Source: Stromatinia cepivora (Eukaryota > Ascomycota > Leotiomycetes > Helotiales > Sclerotiniaceae). Taken from it: a stretch of DNA of 64,000 nucleotides. The position numbers and the translations under genes were made by a program. How positions within the stretch are numbered: position 1 is the stretch's first letter; each line of letters opens with the position of its first letter. Under the pieces are notes generated by a model that saw only the letters and a program-made list of their open reading frames with translations, did no database searches and was not told the origin of the DNA. Shown in pieces: positions 9,336-21,214 of this stretch. Location of the stretch: NCBI GenBank assembly GCA_014898415.1, contig RCTD01000006.1:1426001-1490000 (forward strand), read 5' to 3'.

Positions 9336-11747
9336 CTACTCGAGTGTCTCGATGTCCTCATTGTCATCCTCAACTCTCTTCGCCTTCTTTCTCGAGGGGC
9401 TTCGGGTATGTCCATTGATAGGATTTCTATGCTCTGAGGACTCCACAGCTGTCACGCATTTTCTCTTTTTTCCATTTACATCAATTTCCTGGGCGGACGA
9501 TCGCAGTGCTTGGGCCGGAGCAGGCGGTCCGGGCGTGGAGCTAGCATCCGCGATCCCTCCAGTATTGTTGTTTCTATCTGAGAAAAGGCCATCTACCCTG
9601 ACTGACAACTCTGCGACCTCGTCGACGAGCCCGTCGCCCATTCCATCCAAACTTTTCTGCATTTCATCCAAACTTTTCTGCTGCTTCTCGACCTGTCTAT
9701 TCAGACCTTTAACCGCACCATCCAGAGCTGTGAAGTCCTCTTTCAGTGCATCTAAGCTATTCTGATTGGTCATAATAGTTTTGTCGAGCTTCTCGGCAGC
9801 TCTTCCGAGGTTAAGTTGGTCTTTAGTCAATGCATCTACTTCTTGGCGTAAAGACTCTGTACCTCGATTACCTATAGTCGCAGGAGATTGCTTGCGGGTA
9901 GGTTGGCTTTCAAAAGCAATCATTCGACTGTTCAACTTCTCCAATTGGATCGTATGGTCGGTATATTGCTTTCTCAACTCTGAGATGATCCTTTCTGCAT
10001 TTTTAAAATCCGGATAAAGCACTTCTAGCTGACCCATCATGCTCTTCGCTAGATCTCCTGTCGATATGTTGATCATTCGGTTAGACAGGTGAGTTATGGC
10101 AACAGTATTCCCATCGTGGTTGTCGATCAAAGCGTTGAGTCGATTATCCATCAGAGTTGACGATTGAGCGAAGGCATTTATATTTTCTAGAAGTTTATCC
10201 AGGCCAGCTTGGAGAGCGGGAATCAATTCCGTTTTTTCCGTGATAGTTTTGATCTGTTCTTTCATATCCGTATTATTCTTTTGTAATAATTGCATTTCGG
10301 CGCCAAACTTCTCAACGCGTTGATTTATGGCTTGGTCTATTTGGCTCCGTTCGTGTCTGTAAATTTCGAAGGCCTTCTTGAAATCTGCGACATCTTGTGC
10401 TGCAGTGGAGAACGGCGACATTGCAACTGCCCTGTTCACGCTGATAGAATCCACTTTTTTAATAGAATCCTCCAATGTAGTTAGCCTGAATTCATAATTT
10501 GAAGTCGTGCTATTCGGCCACCCGTTGTTTAGAGCAGCTTCCTGGGAAGTAGTACGGCTAGTAGATCTAAGAGAGGCTTCAATCCTGTCGAGCCTTTCTC
10601 TAGCGAGCTTTATGTCATGTTTTACTTCACCTAGTCTTGACAGCACCACCCCAGTCATTGCTGCGCCTGATCCAGTTGATGCTTTTGACGAGGCCTGGGA
10701 AGCCGAAATGGATGAAGTTTGAGGGATATGCTCCAGTCGGATGACCTTATCCCTAAGAGTATTTAATTCCTCTTGGCGATTTTCAAGATTTTTGAGGATG
10801 GCCTTGTGGGCGTTCTGGAGCTCAACAACGCTTATCTTATCATTCTCCAATCGACCAAGTCTTTCCAGATTTGATGAATTCAAACCGTCCAAAGAAGTCT
10901 TGTAAGTAACGAATGACTTCTCAAGGTCCGCAAGTTGATGAATACCATCATCTTTAGCTTTCAGGGTAGCAAATTCTTTGCTAACCTGATGTTGGAATGT
11001 AGCCATCTCCTCCTTTGAAAGGTTGATCGACGCCTCATGCTTTTTTATCGAGTTTTCATAACTATCCAGACGTGGTTTCGTTGAATCAAGTTCACTTTGG
11101 GTAGCTCGATGCTGTTGATCAAGCTTTGTATATTTGTCAGACAGATTCTGACATTCGCGCATTGTCTTGGCTTCGCTGGTTTGAATCTTCCCTGCAATTT
11201 GCGACTCGCTTTTTTCGATCTTGCTAATAGCCTCACGATGGTCGGCCTGAGTATCTCGGAAACGGTCGTTGATGTCGGAGAATTTGTCTTTGTGGTCCAT
11301 ACCAGCCACTGTTTTCTCAAGTTCCTTCACTTTCTCTTCCAACTTCTGGCAACGTTCTTGGAGAAGCTTCGAGTCATCAGTGGTAGGAGTAGCTTTGATA
11401 ATCAGATAAGAGGCAATGGCTTTGGCTGCATCCCTTTGTAGACTCTTGGCTTTTTCGAGCTCTTCCTCTGTTGTCTCAAGGACCTTTTCCGCCTCAATTT
11501 TGCGTTGATTTTGCACTTCCATATGCGTGGGAAAGCTTTTCATGGCAGACTTCATGTTTCGTGTTTCTTCGTCTTGCTCTTTCACACGTTCCTTCGCCGA
11601 TTTTCGTTCCTGATTCAGCGCACCTCGAGAATCTCCTTGGTCGGCGAAGTGCATTAACGCATCAATAATAGCCTCTAGCTGAGATTGTTCTACAACTGAT
11701 GCTGATTCACATGCCTTGATGGTAGCATTAGTAGGGACAGCCATCAT
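9336..11747 (-). CDS. Large coiled-coil protein, function unknown
   Basis: A single open frame of 803 codons from the first ATG (11747). The sequence is dominated by Glu, Lys, Gln, Leu and Asp in heptad-like spacing for most of its length, with repeated short modules such as LEKTVAGMD, LERLGRLEND and DALTKDQLNL, so a long parallel coiled coil is likely. Proline- and serine-containing breaks occur around residues 345-365 and 610-620. The C-terminus has basic clusters (GKKRK and SRKKAKR) resembling a bipartite nuclear signal, then an acidic tail. No motor, ATPase or zinc motif is visible. The frame stays open upstream to about 11835 without another ATG, and a CTAAC plus ATATAG acceptor lies at about 11817-11828, so the true start may be in an upstream exon (see 12170-12555). 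I do not recognise the family. Confidence 0.8.
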   Translation of the reverse strand: MMAVPTNATIKACESASVVEQSQLEAIIDALMHFADQGDSRGALNQERKSAKERVKEQDEETRNMKSAMKSFPTHMEVQNQRKIEAEKVLETTEEELEKAKSLQRDAAKAIASYLIIKATPTTDDSKLLQERCQKLEEKVKELEKTVAGMDHKDKFSDINDRFRDTQADHREAISKIEKSESQIAGKIQTSEAKTMRECQNLSDKYTKLDQQHRATQSELDSTKPRLDSYENSIKKHEASINLSKEEMATFQHQVSKEFATLKAKDDGIHQLADLEKSFVTYKTSLDGLNSSNLERLGRLENDKISVVELQNAHKAILKNLENRQEELNTLRDKVIRLEHIPQTSSISASQASSKASTGSGAAMTGVVLSRLGEVKHDIKLARERLDRIEASLRSTSRTTSQEAALNNGWPNSTTSNYEFRLTTLEDSIKKVDSISVNRAVAMSPFSTAAQDVADFKKAFEIYRHERSQIDQAINQRVEKFGAEMQLLQKNNTDMKEQIKTITEKTELIPALQAGLDKLLENINAFAQSSTLMDNRLNALIDNHDGNTVAITHLSNRMINISTGDLAKSMMGQLEVLYPDFKNAERIISELRKQYTDHTIQLEKLNSRMIAFESQPTRKQSPATIGNRGTESLRQEVDALTKDQLNLGRAAEKLDKTIMTNQNSLDALKEDFTALDGAVKGLNRQVEKQQKSLDEMQKSLDGMGDGLVDEVAELSVRVDGLFSDRNNNTGGIADASSTPGPPAPAQALRSSAQEIDVNGKKRKCVTAVESSEHRNPINGHTRSPSRKKAKRVEDDNEDIETLE

Positions 11748-12169
11748 ACTGTTCGATTTCAACTGCGTCGAATCCGTGGTAGGATTTGGATTTTCTTCTG
11801 TACGACGATTAGTTCCTATATATTGTTAGTTCCGATTACATAATTCCATTGCGTTGCGCCTGGTAAGTAAGGGCAAGGACGACTTAAACAAGGACTAGTA
11901 GCATTTGCTTTAAGAAGGAATTGGATTTAAGAACCACGACATTTTTAACGACTTAAAATGAAAGCAGCAGAAATTATTGCTGCTTCCAGAGCTTCACAAT
12001 GTTCAAAATACTATGAATTATTGAAAAGAATATCCTGGTGCAGAGAAGCTTACTTCTCCGACAAGCTCACTTCTCTGACAAGCTTTTCAAAGTTCTCACC
12101 AAGGTTGCGGTATCTTCTAATCCAATAGCATTTCAAGAGTGTTAAAAACAAGAAAATCTTGAGTGGTAC

Positions 12170-12555
12170 TTGCCTCCTGATTCTGATTCAGTGACATTTG
12201 TTGTTGCTGTTGTCGTCGTAGGAGAGGAGCTAGTAGAGTTAAAACGTTGGGTGTTTGTCGAACTGATCTTCTCAAAAGAGCGACTCCCTCGATTGCCCTT
12301 GTCTCTGTTTCTCCCAGTGCCATTATCTCTGCTGTCGCGATGTCTATCTGACCTATGATTCTCATAATTCTCATCAGCGATGTGCCTGTCTCTAGCATCA
12401 CGATATTTGTTCGACCTATCCCTCTCATAATCATGGTCGTCAATGGGTCTGTCTCTGGTATCGTGATATCTATCTGACCTATGCCTATCATCACGGTAGG
12501 AATCCACTGGTCCTCGTGGAGATGGTCGCTCATCTGAGTAATTCCGGCCAGACAT
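12170..12555 (-). CDS. Arg/Asp-rich N-terminal exon, possibly first exon of the coiled-coil gene
   Basis: The ATG at 12555 lies in a good context (CAGCAATGTC) and opens a frame of about 128 codons rich in Arg, Asp, His, Tyr and Ser. It has degenerate repeats of the type DDRHRSDRYHDTRDR, then a Ser/Thr-rich linker ending ESESGG, where GCAAGT or GTACCA could serve as donor. One model compatible in phase is this exon, a short exon at about 12120-12105 ending at a GTGAGA donor, then the ATATAG acceptor at about 11817 into the large frame. RD/SR-like low complexity is common in RNA-associated nuclear proteins, but that is only suggestive. It could equally be a separate small gene. Confidence 0.4.
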
Positions 12556-14065
12556 TGCTGCTGAAGACCAAGGATGACCTCCTTGCTTATCGAAATGCTC
12601 TGATGGTGAAAGGTGTTGGTCTTATTTTTATTCAGTATCATCGAGAACCTGATGGGGTAAAGCTTCTGCTCAGTTAGCAACAGCTCCAGATGTTTTAAGG
12701 ATGAGTATTCGATACCAACAGCTCACAGTAAACGCACTTAGAACACGGGAATGAAAATGACAACGCTCTTCCTGACAGCAACATATGTAAAGGCAAAGAG
12801 TAACTTTGACAAAGGGTATTTGACTTCAAAAAAACTTACGGGAAGTGTGGCTAGCAGTGAGTGAGCCAGATCAAATCTGATTAGTTATTATGTTGATAGC
12901 ATCCTTGTTTGGACTGTAAACACAGAAGTCCAGATATATTCGATTTGATTAGATAAATCCAGGCCTGTGTTTAAAATCCCATAGAAATTCGATCGGGATT
13001 TCAAATTGCCAAGCTTGGGATAACTGGAATATTGATTGAGTGAGTTGAAACCCAAAAATTGAATTTCTGAAGCCCAATATCAATTTTAGATACAATAGAT
13101 TGAAAAGTCAAAGTGAATTTCCAATCCACAACATCAATTTTTGATGGAAAAATTTGAAGGACCAAAGATAGATTCTTTAGAAGTACAATATTAACTTATA
13201 ACTTTCTATTTTGAGATAACTTTATGAAACTTTGTGAGACTTTGTCTGATGAAGTTGAGGGGAGGTTGTAAATAGTAGAAATTACTTTTGCTCAAATTGT
13301 TTGAAGAAGTTGTGGACAAAGCTTCTGATAGACTGTGTAATCAATATGATTGAGATTGAACTCAATGTTTTGTTTGAGTATGCATTGTAGAAGAAGATAA
13401 ATAGATGAATAAGAAAAGAGATGAGAGAAGTATAAGTTATAAGTAAACGCGCGCTTTTAAATAAAATTTATGATTAAAGAATAAGCTAGCAGGGGTATTG
13501 CATGTTTTAAATTTGAAGCTAAACTTCAATTTACCTAGCGCATTGATTGATCTCTACTAGAATCAATTACTGATTGGATAGACTCACCTTCGCTTTTTAA
13601 TTGGACAACTTGATTTTCAACTCTGTGATGTTGGGAATAATTTGATGCTGGAAAGGGTGATTACCGTGACTTAACCCTTTTATAATTGATTCTGATATGT
13701 ATTAATGGATTGATGGATGAGAGTTCTTATTTGATAAAAATATAATTATATTGGATACTGAAAGGGCTATTTATAGTGGTAACTTCTTCTCGCCCTCCAC
13801 AGTATGAAGCCCGAGCTTAGAGCTTACAGTGAACTGCAGTTCGTCTCAAGTGCTTACTAGGTATCCATCTAATCGTTACAGCCTTATTATTGGTAGTATA
13901 CTGTCATTGATAACGCTTTTTGTAGTGCTCAACAACGCGCGCGGCATCCATACCGAAACTTTTTTTTTGTTGTAGGGATCAGAACTTCCCTTCCGTCCAT
14001 GATAATATCAACAATATACTTCCACACTCAATCCTCCCACTCTCATCATTCGCAAATTCTTCACC
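12556..14065. promoter_or_regulatory. Long intergenic region between the coiled-coil gene and RVB2
   Basis: 1.5 kb of unique, moderately AT-rich DNA between two divergently transcribed genes, so it should contain both promoters. Pyrimidine-rich sequence precedes the RVB2 start (CTCCCACTCTCATCATT at about 14033), typical of fungal core promoters. No ORF is convincing. Confidence 0.5.
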
Positions 14066-15602
<1,537 letters not shown>

Positions 15603-15960
15603 GTTTGACGAGGTTTATAAGACATGATAATTCGGCGTTGGGTCGTTCCTATTTGCTTTGGCAAGCAATGCAAATGGTAGAACTTTATGTTGTATATTAA
15701 GGCTGACTAAAAGTGGGCGCAATTAAGGAGATGTAATAGAATGAGCGGATTCCGTCTAGCTGAGATGTGGTAAAAACACGTTAAGACCCTATGATTTCCT
15801 ATAATTTGTGAATTGTTCAGACATGACATTGCTCATGTGATCATCAAAACCAAGTACTTGTCTAGGAGCTATCACTGCAAAAAAAAACCCAGTCTTTAGA
15901 TGTAACACTGGAACTATGTGCGCTCATTGCTTTTCCATATCCCCGGGTATCATGTCATAA
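15603..15960. other. Convergent 3' region of RVB2 and the LIN1-like gene
   Basis: 358 bases between two tail-to-tail genes; presumably both 3' UTRs and terminators. A short A-run (15880) is the only notable feature. Confidence 0.5.
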
Positions 15961-17403
15961 TCATACAAAATCCGCAACTCTGCTCCAACCACCATCTCGC
16001 CCTACTCTCCTGAACTCGACACCCTCGCCAAAGTAGCCCGCATCCTGCCATGCTACCATCGTTAGACCATCAAACGGGCCTTGCTTAGCAGCGCCGTCAC
16101 GACCATCAGTCCATCTATATTCCCACATTTTGGTGGGCTTCGAGCTATGCTCTTCATCCATAGCTACTTCTCCGGGTGGATCTACCCAGTCTTCTCCAGT
16201 CTCTCTCCGATATTGTCGCATAAGCATTTCTCTCTCCTGCTCATAAACATCCGTTTGACCTCTTATAAGTAGTTGATCAGCCGCTCCCGTAATAGCATTA
16301 ATGGCCTCTCGTATCCTGACTTGTTCTGGATCTTCGGCCTTCTCAGCATCCACATCCATAGAATCATCTTTCTGCTGTTGTTTTTTCAATTTCCATTTCG
16401 GTATCTTCTTCGTTTTCGCTTGGCCCTTTCCAAGTCTAGCGAGTGCCTCGAGAACTGTCTCGCTTTTCTCCAATTGTAGTATTAATGTCTGTAAAATATC
16501 TGACAGTAACATGGCATCATCCTCCAGCCTTTTTTGCCGTCGCTCCTCCTCTCGTTTTTCGTGTGCTTCTGCAGCTTTCTTCATCTCCTTCTTACTGATC
16601 CCATCCAGCCAACTGTCGTGCACTGCATCTCGATCTGCTGCATTTCGCACAAAGTTGCCATTCGCATCGAATTTACCTTCTTCCTGTTCAGCCTTCATGT
16701 TGAACGCATCAACTTTAGGGGCGTTCCTCTTCAGTCCACCAGCGCCAACTTCCTCGTCCACGTCTTCTTCTTGCGCAGCTAATACAGCATCTTCCTCGTC
16801 ATCGCTGCTTTCTTGGTCGTCCATTGCATGTGTCGACAACTTTCCTTTCGGATCCAATGTGAAATTCCCAGATACATGACCTCCACTCTTGCTGCCCAAG
16901 ACCTGACCCTCAATCTCATCTTCCTTTAAGAACCGTACTTCTTTCCGTTTCTTCCGAGCCCTTAACTCACTCTCGTCCTCATCGCCGTCCCCAAATTCGT
17001 CTTCCAGGTCTGCAAACATGTCGGCATCCTCCTCTACATTCGTCTTCCCGTTCGCCCCACCAGAGTTTTCTTTGTTATATCCATCTAGCGCTTCTGCGAG
17101 GTTTACCTCACCCTTCTTCCCTCTAGCTCTTTCGTCTGCGCGCGCGTCAAAACCCTCATTGTCGGAATCTGAATCATAACCATCGATATTGACAGCTCCT
17201 CTCTTAGTACCCGTTCCTCGACTCCCGATAACATCTGCGTCCAGAACCGCATCCTCCTCGGGTTCATCAGCCACCAAAGCAGATGGATTTCTCAAGTCAA
17301 ATTTTGGTTTCTTTGAAGGGCCATCCTCATTTTCATTATGATGTGAACGGGCAAATTCTTCACCTGCACGTTTCGGTCGTGCAGCTGCGAATCTAGACGA
17401 CAT
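15961..17403 (-). CDS. LIN1: GYF-domain protein, Lin1/CD2BP2 family (U5 snRNP-associated)
   Basis: Intronless 480-residue frame; the start ATG at 17403 is preceded by an A-rich leader. The C-terminal 56 residues (from about 425) form a GYF domain: WEYRWTDG, then QGPF, then MVAWQDAGYF, matching the W-Y, GPF, W, GYF signature that binds proline-rich peptides. The N-terminal part is acidic and Lys/Arg-rich, with KKPKFD and ARKKRKEVRFL basic stretches and many Asp/Glu/Ser clusters, as in CD2BP2, yeast Lin1 and S. pombe Lin1. The family associates with U5 snRNP (Prp6/Dib1) in the nucleus. The gene is divergent from UFD1 with 473 bases between them. The family call is strong; the symbol is by analogy. 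Confidence 0.9.
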   Translation of the reverse strand: MSSRFAAARPKRAGEEFARSHHNENEDGPSKKPKFDLRNPSALVADEPEEDAVLDADVIGSRGTGTKRGAVNIDGYDSDSDNEGFDARADERARGKKGEVNLAEALDGYNKENSGGANGKTNVEEDADMFADLEDEFGDGDEDESELRARKKRKEVRFLKEDEIEGQVLGSKSGGHVSGNFTLDPKGKLSTHAMDDQESSDDEEDAVLAAQEEDVDEEVGAGGLKRNAPKVDAFNMKAEQEEGKFDANGNFVRNAADRDAVHDSWLDGISKKEMKKAAEAHEKREEERRQKRLEDDAMLLSDILQTLILQLEKSETVLEALARLGKGQAKTKKIPKWKLKKQQQKDDSMDVDAEKAEDPEQVRIREAINAITGAADQLLIRGQTDVYEQEREMLMRQYRRETGEDWVDPPGEVAMDEEHSSKPTKMWEYRWTDGRDGAAKQGPFDGLTMVAWQDAGYFGEGVEFRRVGRDGGWSRVADFV

Positions 17404-17876
17404 ATTTCGTGATTCACAACTTCATCGGGGTTTGGAACCTTCGAGGCTTTGGAAATATATGAATGGATAAATAGCTAATCCAGTAGATTTAAATATCCGT
17501 AAGTCTTGATGGACATTTGGCTTAACCTTTAAGGGTTCGGAGTTAAGGATTCCCCGCCATTGAAAGCAAGCGAGAGCTGGTTCCTGCGTCATCTTTTGAC
17601 GACCTTGAGCTACGATTACGGATTACGATGTACCGCTTGGTGCTTGGTTACCTTACCTACCTACCCTACTTACTTAGTACTCTTAACAACTACAACTACA
17701 ACTACATCTACATCTACATCTACATCTACCTACCCATACACATCCAGACCACAGTCTAATTGTGAATAAATTCTCGACAAAATTTGAGCTTTCGATTCTT
17801 TTGTCATACTCATACAGAACTTTACTCATCCTACTCACCCTACTACACTACAGATCTTGCGTTATTCACAAACAAA
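17404..17876. promoter_or_regulatory. Bidirectional promoter between LIN1-like gene and UFD1
   Basis: 473 bases separate two divergent starts. The UFD1 side contains a short hexanucleotide repeat (17685-17730, units ACAACT and ACATCT) and pyrimidine-rich tracts (TTACTCATCCTACTCACCC at about 17821), typical of transcription start regions in filamentous ascomycetes. Confidence 0.6.
17685..17730. repeat. Short (ACAACT/ACATCT)n repeat in the UFD1 leader
   Basis: Three units ACTACA followed by about four units of ACATCT; likely transcribed in the 5' UTR of UFD1. Confidence 0.8.
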
Positions 17877-19183
17877 ATGGTATGTGAAAAGGTGCGCAAG
17901 TACTGGAATATGTTAAAATACTGATCACATCAATAGTCGTACTCGGGTTTTTACGAAGGAGACGATCCAGCTGCTATGTATCAAATGTTACAGCAGCGGG
18001 GAATGCGAGGACCTCCGAAACGTTTCGACGAATACTATCGATGTTATCCAACTGTCATGATACCAGGTCCCGAGCGAGAGAATCTCAACTATGGGGGGAA
18101 GATTATCATGCCACCATCTGCTCTAGAGAAACTCACTCGATTGCACATTACCTACCCCATGCTCTTTGAGCTCATTAACAGTCAACATCCTGATGGACCG
18201 AAATTAACACATGCTGGTGTATTGGAGTTTATCGCGGATGAAGGAAAGGTCTACCTGCCGCACTGGGTACGCATTTTCTGGCCTTACCGAGCATTTTACT
18301 TTCCAAACTAACAACCTAACTTCAGATGATGCAAACTCTAGGACTTGAGACTGGAGATCTCTTTCAAATCAAATCGACCGACCTCCCCCCTGCATCCCTT
18401 ATCAAACTTCAACCACAATCCGTTAATTTTCTCGATATCTCCAACCCTAAAGCTGTACTCGAAAAAGCGTTTCGCGATTTTTCTACGCTTACTAAAGGCG
18501 ATATCTTTAGCTTCTACTATAACGATACTGTCTACGATGTTGCCGTGTTGGAGGTCAAACCAGTCACTGATAAGATGGGGGTCAGTATGCTCGAAACAGA
18601 TGTTTCGGTCGACTTCGCAGCTCCGTTAGGCTATGTCGAACCAACACCAATGAGAGCTAGTGGCAGTGGAACGAGCACCCCCAGAAGTGTCATGGGCGGT
18701 TTACCTGCAGGTGGCATGCTTCATAATCAAGGAACTATGGCACAAGCCATCAACTACGATGCCATTGCGCCGACCTCTAATTCTGTCGCACAAGGTGCAA
18801 AAGCCGCCTCGTCCAATTTTGTATCTGGTGGTCACAAACTGAATGCGAAGAAGGGCGCAAAAACGCCTACACCCACTGTCTCAACTCCTGTTGCTGGAGT
18901 TAGCACAAATACACCAGCTGTATCAGCTCGAAGAACGAATGGCCCTCAACCTCTTCGATTGCCACCGAATAAACTCTTCTTCGGTTACGAAATCAAACCA
19001 GTCAAAACACAAGCAGATAAGGACAAAGAGAATGCAGATGCGAGGCAACCCCATTTTTCGGGACGAGGACAGGCATTAAAGACTGGCAAGAAGGTTGAGG
19101 CGAAGAGCGAACCTGCTCCAGAATCTCACGCCAAGGGCGATAGTGTTGGACGGCGATTAGATGGGCAAGGTGCCAAGAAATAG
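17877..19183 (+). CDS. UFD1: Ubiquitin fusion degradation protein 1
   Basis: Exons 17877-17879, 17937-18266 and 18326-19183 give 396 residues, slightly longer than yeast Ufd1 (361). Exon 1 is the ATG alone: intron 1 (17880-17936) begins GTATGT directly after the start codon and ends AATAG. Intron 2 (18267-18325) begins GTACGC and ends CAG, with a CTAAC branch site. The double-psi barrel and beta-barrel N-terminal domain is clear (FDEYYRCYPTVMI, NLNYGGKIIMPPSALEKL, ELINSQHPDGPKLTHAGVLEF, VYLPHWMMQTLGL, SVNFLDISNPKAVLEKAFRD, TKGDIFSFYYNDTVYDVAVLEV). The C-terminal part is Ala/Thr/Lys-rich and disordered, with the FFGYEIKPVK segment. Ufd1 pairs with Npl4 to deliver polyubiquitinated substrates to Cdc48. 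Confidence 0.96.
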
Positions 19184-19727
19184 TGTAATATGACCAGATG
19201 AATCATGATGTGTATGATGGTGTTCGAAGGCGGGTAATGTCCCTGGCGTTCGTGGGTTTGGCGATTACTGGTGCGTGGGAAATAGAACTTCTCATGCTTT
19301 AAATCTTTGCGGTAAAAGAAATTTGAATACTGAAACTGCCAGTAAATTATGGAAATCCGTGAAACGATGTTTCATGTGGTCAGCAAGTACTGGAGGTTGT
19401 TTAAGTGACCGGTATCAGCCAAAGCTATCTGGGGAAGACTTTCCGTTCCGTATGCCATAGCTATTCTTTGCCTCAAACAAATCACTGTCTTCTTCTTCCC
19501 CCATGACTAGAATCAGTTAGAGGCTTCTATAGTAGACACAAAACTTGTCTAGATTATTATCATTGCCTAGCGGCTTTCTAACCTTCATGTATTCATTTTC
19601 CACTGTAGGCCGTGAGATAAATTGTGCAAGTCATCTGTCTCTTCCTTCCTTATTTAAGGATATATATTAAACATTCCTCTGCAAGTCGCCTCCGCTCCTT
19701 CTACAAGTACATCGACGTAAACAATTG
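19184..19727. other. Intergenic region after UFD1
   Basis: UFD1 3' UTR and unique spacer. A 61-codon open stretch at 19275-19460 lacks codon bias or similarity that I can see and was not accepted. Confidence 0.4.
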
Positions 19728-20092
19728 CTAAAATTTCTTCTTGCTCTTCTTCTTTGAATACAAAAATGCTCCATCAATATTCAATGCAACATCATTCAAC
19801 TTTTGTGTCTGTATAGAATTCTCTTCTCGTTGGATACCATCACTAACACGGCTTATCACTACGCATTTACCATAAAAGTGTCCTTTAAGCAATGCTTGAC
19901 TGAAAGCTAGCATCACTTGAGTTTTTGGCCAGGCATACGTTATTAGCATCAGTTTGCTATCGGTTCCAACCTACAGATATAAGTAAGCATCTGTTCAATC
20001 ATACATCCACCTTCCTTAGTATGTACATCAAACAAGATGTAAACATTCATGGCTGACAGGCAAGGAAATCCTAACAGTTTCCATTCTCATGG
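19728..20092 (-). CDS. Possible small two-exon gene, unknown product
   Basis: The main exon 19970-19728 encodes 80 residues ending in a lysine-rich tail (SKKKSKKKF). The frame is open up to a CTGTAG acceptor at 19971. An ATG at 20092 with five codons (MRMET) could be spliced to it in phase through a weak GTTAGG donor at 20077, giving an ~85-residue basic protein. The exon has an ordinary mixed composition (AWPKTQVMLAFSQALLKG). No family is recognised. The weak donor and the uncertain first exon keep confidence low; it may be a decayed gene. Confidence 0.33.
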
Positions 20093-20188
20093 TTAGACCC
20101 GGGAGAAACAGTCACACCACTCACAACAACAATTCCACTGCTAGGTCAATCTATCAATACTTGTTGCTAGAGCTCAGTCATATCCATA

Positions 20189-21214
20189 ATGCAAGCCTTG
20201 CGTGGTAGAAACCAAAGATATTCTTCTCAAGAGGATGCTTATCTTTCCAATTATAGGGAATGGCGCAATGAAAAAGTGTCGGAATCATGGGCTCAGTTTC
20301 TTGCTAGGTTTGAGAAGAAATTCTGGGTCAATCCCCGAAGTCCGGCATCCCTTTTTCACAGAGCTGAAAGAGTTTCTGGTCGCCGTCACCAGACACTGTC
20401 CCGAAATGGAGAAATGATGCATCATATGCTTAAGATCCATAAATCCAGCCCCTGGTGGACCTGGGGAAGGATTGGCCAGGCATTTGGTACCAATGCGAGG
20501 ACAGCTTCTGGGGCATATAAAAGTTTTTTGCAGAGAAATGGGATTGATGAGGTTCAAAATGAATCTGGTCGCATAATATGGACGAAATCGAATAGAAGAA
20601 AACTTAGTAGGGCGCGTCATCTCGGTCACTCATGGGAACAGATCGCTAGGCAGTTCGGTTACGAGGAGTGTATATGCATAGCAGCGCATTACATACACTC
20701 TTACGGAGAAGGCAGGTCGGGGAACTTGAATACGTCTTTTCATCCAAAGTATTTCTTTTCTACGATAGAGAGAACCAGTATGTACCCTATTCAAAAGTTT
20801 TCCAGTACACGGGAGATTAAGGACGAGGGTATAGATTGTCAATGGGAGGATAATATTAGGACACAAGATCAAAGAGAACAATCACTACTTAAGTGTGATG
20901 CGAAAGAAGCCGGAGCATCTGGAAGTGGTAGATCACAATTATGTTTTAGCGCTGAAGAGCCCGTGAAGAGCCGGTTGACATCCGGACCGGGACATAATCC
21001 CGAAATAATGGAGTGTGGTCCAATGAGAAAGACACAGCAATCTCATGACAGAGGTGTAGTTGCAGCACCGACGACACTTCGAGGTGATGTTCATGCATAC
21101 ATGTCTATAAGGGCAACAACGCCAATGTTCAGGAGAGCAGTTACCGGAATGAGGATAAATAGAGCTCGAACAATGCCCAGACCTGATACTCGACCATCTG
21201 GAACAGGTCATTGA
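20189..21214 (+). CDS. SANT/Myb-like domain protein, unknown
   Basis: Uninterrupted 341-residue frame from an ATG at 20189. The N-terminal half contains three tryptophan-spaced segments resembling divergent Myb/SANT or trihelix repeats: residues about 10-58 (YSSQEDAYLSNY with W25, W34, W46), about 85-115 (PWWTWGRIGQAFGTNARTA) and about 133-172 (LSRARHLGHSWEQIARQFG). The C-terminal half is basic and polar, without recognisable domain. This suggests DNA binding, but it is only pattern-based. It lies beside two clearer Myb-like genes. No intron is needed. It could also be a single ORF from an old DNA transposon; no terminal repeats were seen around it. Confidence 0.6.
   Translation: MQALRGRNQRYSSQEDAYLSNYREWRNEKVSESWAQFLARFEKKFWVNPRSPASLFHRAERVSGRRHQTLSRNGEMMHHMLKIHKSSPWWTWGRIGQAFGTNARTASGAYKSFLQRNGIDEVQNESGRIIWTKSNRRKLSRARHLGHSWEQIARQFGYEECICIAAHYIHSYGEGRSGNLNTSFHPKYFFSTIERTSMYPIQKFSSTREIKDEGIDCQWEDNIRTQDQREQSLLKCDAKEAGASGSGRSQLCFSAEEPVKSRLTSGPGHNPEIMECGPMRKTQQSHDRGVVAAPTTLRGDVHAYMSIRATTPMFRRAVTGMRINRARTMPRPDTRPSGTGH

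Noticed and set aside
9298..9765. 155-codon plus-strand ORF, Ser-rich
   Set aside because: Antisense to the intact 803-codon coiled-coil frame, and its composition is the mirror of that protein's coding strand.
12117..12680. 187-codon minus-strand ORF overlapping the RD-rich exon in another frame
   Set aside because: Starts upstream of the good ATG context and reads the same repeats in a different frame; the RD-rich frame from 12555 has the better start.
13970..14060. tRNA or small RNA gene upstream of RVB2
   Set aside because: No cloverleaf, A/B box pair or terminator T-run in the right arrangement; only a T-rich promoter tract.
16301..16879. 192-codon plus-strand ORF, Ser/Cys/Phe-rich
   Set aside because: Antisense shadow of the LIN1/CD2BP2-like gene, which has a clear GYF domain on the other strand.
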